NCBI GenBank assembly: GCA_025453855.1
Contig: JALOPO010000184.1
Coordinates: forward strand, 1-6,295
Reading direction: 5' to 3'
Source of the DNA: Gemmatimonadaceae bacterium
Lineage (GTDB): Bacteria > Gemmatimonadota > Gemmatimonadetes > Gemmatimonadales > Gemmatimonadaceae
Length of the DNA stretch: 6,295 bases
The notes under the pieces are model-generated. The model saw nothing but the letters and a program-made list of their open reading frames with translations. It was not told the DNA's origin and made no database searches. Below, piece by piece: positions 5,972 through 6,295 of this stretch (its first letter is position 1; each line of letters begins with the position of its first letter). A program made the translations under genes and the position numbers.

Positions 5972-6295
5972 ATGCCGTTTACCTGGCCCTTCAAGTCCGG
6001 CTCGCTCTTCCCCGCGAACGCCATCGCGGTCGACCTCGGCACCGCCAACACCCTCATCTACGTGAAGGGGGAGGGGATCGTCCTGAACGAGCCCTCGGTG
6101 GTGGCGATCGATCGCGACACCAAGAAGATCAAGGGGGTCGGGCTCGAGGCGAAGCGCATGCTCGGCCGCACGCCCGACGGCATCATCGCGGTGCGCCCGC
6201 TGAAGGACGGCGTGATCGCCGACTTCGACGTGACCGAGAAGATGCTGCGCTACTTCCTCACGCTCATCATCGAGAACCACGTGTTCAAGGTGAAG
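5972..6295 (+). CDS. mreB: rod shape-determining protein MreB, N-terminal part (3' end outside window)
   Basis: The first 108 residues of MreB are present, about a third of the usual length of about 345; the frame is still open at the window edge. MreB is a bacterial actin that forms ATP-dependent membrane-bound filaments and guides side-wall peptidoglycan synthesis, normally with MreC, MreD and the rod complex. Seen: the phosphate-1 motif AVDLGTANTLIYVKGEGIV (19-37), NEPSVVAID (39-47), AKRMLGRTPDGI (60-71) and RPLKDGVIADFDVTEKML (75-92), all diagnostic. The short hydrophobic, aromatic N-terminus (MPFTWPFKSGSLF) could help membrane contact. The start is fixed: an in-frame TAG sits immediately upstream (5969-5971) and the next methionine is residue 63, beyond the phosphate-1 motif. 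No Shine-Dalgarno is visible. Genes of the mre operon are expected downstream but are not in the window. Confidence 0.97.
   Translation, partial: MPFTWPFKSGSLFPANAIAVDLGTANTLIYVKGEGIVLNEPSVVAIDRDTKKIKGVGLEAKRMLGRTPDGIIAVRPLKDGVIADFDVTEKMLRYFLTLIIENHVFKVK

Noticed and set aside
4522..6057. Long antisense open frame (about 511 codons) across ald and into mreB
   Set aside because: It covers the coding part of three + strand features and the intergenic hairpins, has low-complexity Arg/His-rich translation, and no family resemblance.
1..6295. Mobile elements, CRISPR arrays, tRNA/rRNA genes or an accessory system
   Set aside because: No transposase, direct-repeat array, attachment-site-like repeat or tRNA/rRNA-like sequence was seen. 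All genes are conserved housekeeping genes with uniform composition.

Overview
The window is a stretch of ordinary bacterial housekeeping DNA with very high G+C and a strong third-position G/C bias. Every protein gene I can support lies on the + strand. From left to right these are: the C-terminal part of an RseP-type site-2 protease (1-687), rpsO (ribosomal protein S15, 823-1083), pnp (polynucleotide phosphorylase, 1168-3345), an M16-family zinc peptidase (3342-4610), ald (alanine dehydrogenase, 4657-5772), and the first 108 codons of mreB, which runs off the right edge (5972-6295). Base composition, protein style and gene order fit a Gemmatimonadota-like, Gram-negative-type bacterium. That placement is inference; no rRNA or other decisive marker is present.

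Layout and expression. After the rseP stop there is a good sigma70-type promoter (TTTACA, 17-nt spacer, TATTGT; 732-760). It drives rpsO through a short leader. A perfect 7-bp hairpin in that leader overlaps the rpsO ribosome binding site. Between rpsO and pnp lies a perfect 11-bp GC-rich stem-loop, in the same place as the attenuator and processing hairpins of the well-known rpsO-pnp operon. The pnp stop overlaps the most likely GTG start of the M16 gene. A 17-codon open frame then fills the gap between the M16 stop and the ald start, overlapping both. rpsO through ald therefore reads as one possible operon. A 199-nt non-coding region with two perfect inverted repeats separates ald from mreB.

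Functionally, S15 and PNPase form the classic translation/RNA-turnover pair. The M16 peptidase next to pnp is a recurrent bacterial neighbour. Alanine dehydrogenase handles alanine/pyruvate interconversion. MreB is the actin-like rod-shape protein. I found no mobile element, CRISPR array, tRNA, rRNA, prophage or defence system, and no sign of a novel protein system. What merits a second look is at RNA and translation level: the rpsO leader, the rpsO-pnp stem-loop, the coupled mini-ORF, and the shortage of Shine-Dalgarno sequences at several starts.
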